From a cyanobacterium endosymbiont of Epithemia clementina EcSB (GTDB lineage: Bacteria; Cyanobacteriota; Cyanobacteriia; Cyanobacteriales; Microcystaceae): 64,000 nt of DNA. How positions within the stretch are numbered: the first letter of the stretch is position 1; every line of letters begins with the position of its first letter. Under the pieces are notes generated by a model. It was not told where the DNA came from, made no database searches, and saw only the letters and a program-made list of their open reading frames with translations. This document shows, piece by piece, positions 61,384-64,000 of this stretch. Made by a program: the position numbers and the translations under genes. The DNA lies in contig NZ_CP123991.1 of the NCBI RefSeq assembly GCF_029919255.1, positions 241,110 to 305,109 on the forward strand, in the 5' to 3' direction.

Positions 61384-62157
61384 TTATCCCAAAGCCGAAG
61401 ATCCTAAATCAGGGGGAATATCTTGCCAACGCCCAGGCCCAACAGCCCGAATGGCTTCTACTAGGTTTAGGTTTCCTGTATATAGGGCTTTTCCTATAAT
61501 TACCCCTGTTACCCCTACAGCTTCTAAAGAAAGTAACCCTAATAAATCAGTCAAAGAACTAACTCCCCCCGATGCAATGACTGGAATCTCAACATGACTC
61601 GCTAATTCTCGTAAGGCTTTGTGATTAGGCCCGCTCAAAGTTCCATCTCGGTTAATATCGGTATAAATAACAGCAGCGGCTCCTGATCTTACCATTTGTT
61701 GGGCGAGGGTTATAGCTAGGACTTCTGAGGTTTCTAACCATCCTCGTGTGGCTACTTTTCCATTACGAGCATCTATTCCTACGGCAATTTTTCCAGGAAA
61801 TTCTTGGCATAATTCTTGAACTAGAGCAGGATCTTCTACAGCGACAGTTCCCACAATAGCACGCTCAACTCCCAGGTTGAGGAGTTGAGTAATACTAGAA
61901 CTATTGCGTAAACCTCCTCCTACTTGGACAGGAATAGCAATAGATTTCACAATGGCTTCAATGGTAGTTAAATTGACAAGTTTTCCTTGTTTAGCTCCAT
62001 TGAGATCTACTATATGAAGGCATTGTGCCCCAAGGTCTGCCCATTTGCGGGCTATTTCCACTGGATTTTCACCGTAGACTTGGGATTGTTGATAGTCGCC
62101 TTGATAAAGACGTACACAACGTCCATCAAGAAGGTCGATCGCAGGGATAATATCCAT
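61384..62157 (-). CDS. hisA: ProFAR isomerase of histidine synthesis
   Basis: Phosphoribosylformimino-5-aminoimidazole carboxamide ribotide isomerase, a TIM barrel of 257 residues. The ATG at 62157 gives [20 protein letters not shown], with catalytic Asp8 in AIDL. The second catalytic Asp is in [16 protein letters not shown] (about residue 131), and the phosphate loop is [13 protein letters not shown]. The frame is open 26 codons further upstream but that part is unlike the family. Other his genes are not in the window. Intact. Confidence 0.95.
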   Translation of the reverse strand: MDIIPAIDLLDGRCVRLYQGDYQQSQVYGENPVEIARKWADLGAQCLHIVDLNGAKQGKLVNLTTIEAIVKSIAIPVQVGGGLRNSSSITQLLNLGVERAIVGTVAVEDPALVQELCQEFPGKIAVGIDARNGKVATRGWLETSEVLAITLAQQMVRSGAAAVIYTDINRDGTLSGPNHKALRELASHVEIPVIASGGVSSLTDLLGLLSLEAVGVTGVIIGKALYTGNLNLVEAIRAVGPGRWQDIPPDLGSSALG

Positions 62158-62281
62158 TTTTGATTTATATTTTAGGGTTAATTTGCCTTGATTTTCATTA
62201 TCCCCTAGAGTTCCACAATTAGAGATTAAAGACAAAAAACCTAATCACAAAACTAGTTTGATGGTTTTTAGTTTTTTAGTG

Positions 62282-62301
62282 CATTTTCTCTAGAGAAAAT
62301 G
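62282..62301. repeat. 20-bp perfect palindrome
   Basis: CATTTTCTCT and AGAGAAAATG (62282-62301) are exact complements without loop, between the acsF stop (62323) and the hisA start. It probably marks the acsF transcript end. Confidence 0.6.
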
Positions 62302-62322
62302 AAGCCTATTGGATATAGAAAG

Positions 62323-63402
62323 TTAATGAACTGTTCCTCGTAGGGCTTCTGCATCGATAGGTTTTAGTAAATAAATTCGTAATAAATCACCAAAAATTCC
62401 GGCAATTAACGGTAATTGACTTAAAAATTTCACAATTTTCGGGACGTTACTTTCTCCAATTTCTTTTATCTTTAAATTACGCTTAGAACATCGTTGTAAA
62501 CGAGGATAAAATTCAGGACTATCTACATCAAGAATACTGGGAAATGCCCTTGCTGATGTTTGATTTGTTTTACGGATTACTTCTTGATCAAATTCTGTAG
62601 CGTTTAACCCTAAAGATTCATAAAAACTAGCTCTTTCATGAACGGTTAAAGTGTGGGTAGCAAAGACAGATAAGAGGAAAAAGCGGCTCCATAATCTAGA
62701 TTGCCAAGTGTTCCAAAGTTTAGGTTGAGAACGTAATAAGGCAGTAAAAATATCTCCGTGACGATTTTCGTCTTGACACCAGTTTTCAAACTTTTTAAAA
62801 ATAGGATAGAATAGCTTTTCTGGATGTTTTTCTAGATGATTAAAAATAATAATATAACGCCAATACCCGATTTTTTCAGAGAGATAGACTGTGTAAATTA
62901 CCCATTCTAATGGAAAAAATGTATAGGTACGGGTTTTAGTGATTCTTCCTAGATCCAGAGATAAGTTAAAGTCCGCCATTGCCTTATTCAAAAATCCCGC
63001 ATGACGGGCTTCGTCACGCGCCATCAAGTGGAATATTTCTGATAAAATTGGATTGCGACCTCTCAATTTTCTAGAAAGTTCTTTGAACAAAAGAAACCCG
63101 GAAAATTCTGAAATACAAGACCGTTCAAGATATTCAATAAATCCTTTTTTCACAGTTTCATCTAAATGATCCCAAGAACCTGTATTGAATTCTTCATCAC
63201 GGACAAAGTGGTGGCGATTGTAGTCTTTTCTCATCTCTGTCAACATCGCGTTTAATTCTATCTCTTGTTCGGTCAAAGAAAGATTAGCAGCGGCTTCAAA
63301 ATCTGTTGTGTAAAAACGTGGGGTGAGAAGAGTTTCTTGAATAGGGGCTTTAGTTGTTGATTCGACTTGTGTTGGAGTGACTTGATCTAGTGTGTTAACC
63401 AT
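62323..63402 (-). CDS. acsF: Mg-protoporphyrin IX monomethyl ester oxidative cyclase
   Basis: Di-iron oxygenase that forms the fifth ring of chlorophyll, using O2. The 359-residue protein is full length (AcsF/ChlA). Iron-binding carboxylate/His motifs are visible in DEARHAGFLN (about 131-140) and DENRHGDIF (about 211-219), with a first Glu in LERSCISEFSGFLLFKEL (about 93-110). Several membrane-facing aromatic segments (FFPLEWVIYTVYLSEKIGYW) are typical. The frame is undamaged, so chlorophyll synthesis was still selected recently. The ATG lies inside a 46-base palindrome (63399-63444). Confidence 0.95.
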   Translation of the reverse strand: MVNTLDQVTPTQVESTTKAPIQETLLTPRFYTTDFEAAANLSLTEQEIELNAMLTEMRKDYNRHHFVRDEEFNTGSWDHLDETVKKGFIEYLERSCISEFSGFLLFKELSRKLRGRNPILSEIFHLMARDEARHAGFLNKAMADFNLSLDLGRITKTRTYTFFPLEWVIYTVYLSEKIGYWRYIIIFNHLEKHPEKLFYPIFKKFENWCQDENRHGDIFTALLRSQPKLWNTWQSRLWSRFFLLSVFATHTLTVHERASFYESLGLNATEFDQEVIRKTNQTSARAFPSILDVDSPEFYPRLQRCSKRNLKIKEIGESNVPKIVKFLSQLPLIAGIFGDLLRIYLLKPIDAEALRGTVH

Positions 63403-63444
63403 AGTATTTTTATATAACCGAATAGTTATATAAAAATACTATGG
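63399..63444. repeat. Palindrome over the acsF start codon, 20-bp arms
   Basis: CCATAGTATTTTTATATAAC (63399-63418) and its exact complement (63425-63444) flank a 6-base loop. The left arm contains the acsF ATG (63400-63402 on the - strand). In the acsF mRNA leader the start codon could be locked in this stem. Confidence 0.9.
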
Positions 63445-63822
63445 CTAAGGATACTTCCTTGGCTAGGGGGTGTTCTTCAACTGTTACGGAATGCTGATAT
63501 TTAGATCCATCTTCAATTTTGTAAGCAAATAAAATTGATTCATATTGAGTTTAAACTCAATATGAATGACTAGTTAAACCAGAAAACTATTTTTATTTTT
63601 TATTGAATTTAAAAGCATTAATCCATCTATATTGGCCTATCTTAATAAATTAAGAACTAGGTTTGATAAAAGTCACAAAAACCAGTTTAACGTATTCGTT
63701 GATTTCATCCGTTTAGGTGAAGCAGATATTTTGTTGTTTGTTTTATCCTTTTAGGAGTGGAAATAGATTATTTTTAGTGTGAAATTGAGGATGAAATAAC
63801 CCTGTACACCCCTTACATCTTC
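63403..63822. other. Divergent upstream region with palindromes
   Basis: Lies between acsF (-) and the partial + gene. It contains most of the start-codon palindrome and a second, loopless 30-bp palindrome at 63538-63567. No gene is seen. Confidence 0.5.
63538..63567. repeat. 30-bp perfect palindrome without loop
   Basis: ATTCATATTGAGTTT (63538-63552) is followed directly by AAACTCAATATGAAT (63553-63567), its exact complement. It lies about 140 bases upstream of acsF and 255 bases upstream of the next + gene, so it could be an operator or simply a local inversion product. Confidence 0.85.
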
Positions 63823-64000
63823 ATGAAAGTTATCTTATTGTTCATTAGTCTAAGTTTTTCTCTAACAGTAACGGTGATCGCCTCTGAAACGGAGCCTTCG
63901 GCTAAAGACTTAGCCGGAGCTGAACCGAGAGCTTTTGACGACTGGGATTGGGCAGTTGGAGGTAAGTATGCAAATCACATACAACCGGAATCTTACAACT
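63823..64000 (+). CDS. Secreted protein, partial at window edge
   Basis: From the ATG at 63823 the frame is open to the end of the window (59 codons). A signal peptide is clear: MKVILLFISLSFSLTVTVIA, with likely cleavage near ASE. The following part is acidic and polar (FDDWDWAVGGKYANHIQP). The family cannot be assigned from this fragment. Confidence 0.6.
   Translation, partial: MKVILLFISLSFSLTVTVIASETEPSAKDLAGAEPRAFDDWDWAVGGKYANHIQPESYN

Overview
The window looks like a cyanobacterial chromosome in reductive decay. Cyanobacterial affiliation rests on petC-petA, petN, the AcsF cyclase, CrtR, GgpS, a DUF370/RemA protein next to gmk, and two DUF4168 proteins. The DNA is strongly AT-rich. By my rough sum only about 62% of it is intact coding sequence, and gene deserts of 1-3 kb hold fossil genes with many stops and frameshifts (glycogen phosphorylase, a DnaJ-pentapeptide protein and several unnamed remnants). 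This combination suggests a host-restricted unicellular cyanobacterium related to Crocosphaera/Cyanothece, most like the 'spheroid body' endosymbionts of rhopalodiacean diatoms. That assignment is inference; no nif, rRNA or photosystem core gene lies here to settle it. I saw no tRNA, CRISPR array, intact insertion sequence or prophage.

Layout. 0.8-5.6 kb: DUF389 membrane protein, ahcY, an ExoD-like protein and a PDZ-radical SAM (DUF512) protein, all on +. 5.8-7.4 kb: petC-petA on the - strand with a clear terminator. 7.6-10.6 kb: amidase, NlpC/P60 endopeptidase, GNAT acetyltransferase. 10.6-14.6 kb: desert with a YrdC-family gene and a dead DnaJ-pentapeptide gene. 14.6-20.5 kb: membrane glycosyltransferase-like protein, tyrS, a metF-like gene, trpS and the 29-codon petN, followed by a possible 33-codon membrane ORF that overlaps a hairpin. 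21.5-25.1 kb: two DUF4168 secreted proteins flanking the ruins of glgP. 25.9-28.3 kb: a GH116 glucosylceramidase-like enzyme. 28.3-31.0 kb: desert. 31.0-37.6 kb: a decapeptide-repeat protein, a coiled-coil protein, a Tat-exported alpha carbonic anhydrase, crtR, DUF2062, CBS-pair and TPR/membrane/coiled-coil proteins. 37.8-41.9 kb: ABC-F ATPase, a small conserved-looking ORF, argB and a short secreted/membrane protein. 42.0-47.7 kb: glpD, ggpS, thioredoxin, glgA. 47.8-50.1 kb: desert with a 55-bp palindrome and a MITE-like inverted repeat. 50.1-55.7 kb: HtrA/Deg protease, EI24 protein, gmk-remA, rlmN. 55.7-57.8 kb: desert with a decayed gene. 57.8-63.4 kb: class III alcohol dehydrogenase, nagZ-rbfA, hisA, acsF. 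A secreted-protein gene runs off the right edge.

How the genes fit together. PetA, PetC and PetN are three parts of the cytochrome b6f complex, so electron transport is under selection. AcsF and CrtR belong to chlorophyll and xanthophyll synthesis. GgpS joins glycerol-3-phosphate to ADP-glucose, GlpD draws on the same glycerol-3-phosphate and GlgA on the same ADP-glucose. With glgP destroyed, this locus keeps synthesis of glycogen and of the compatible solute glucosylglycerol but has lost one route of glycogen breakdown. AhcY and the MetF-like protein serve the methyl cycle.

The most unusual non-genic signal is a scatter of long perfect palindromes with little or no loop, one of which covers the acsF start codon. 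I did not find a convincing new multi-gene system.
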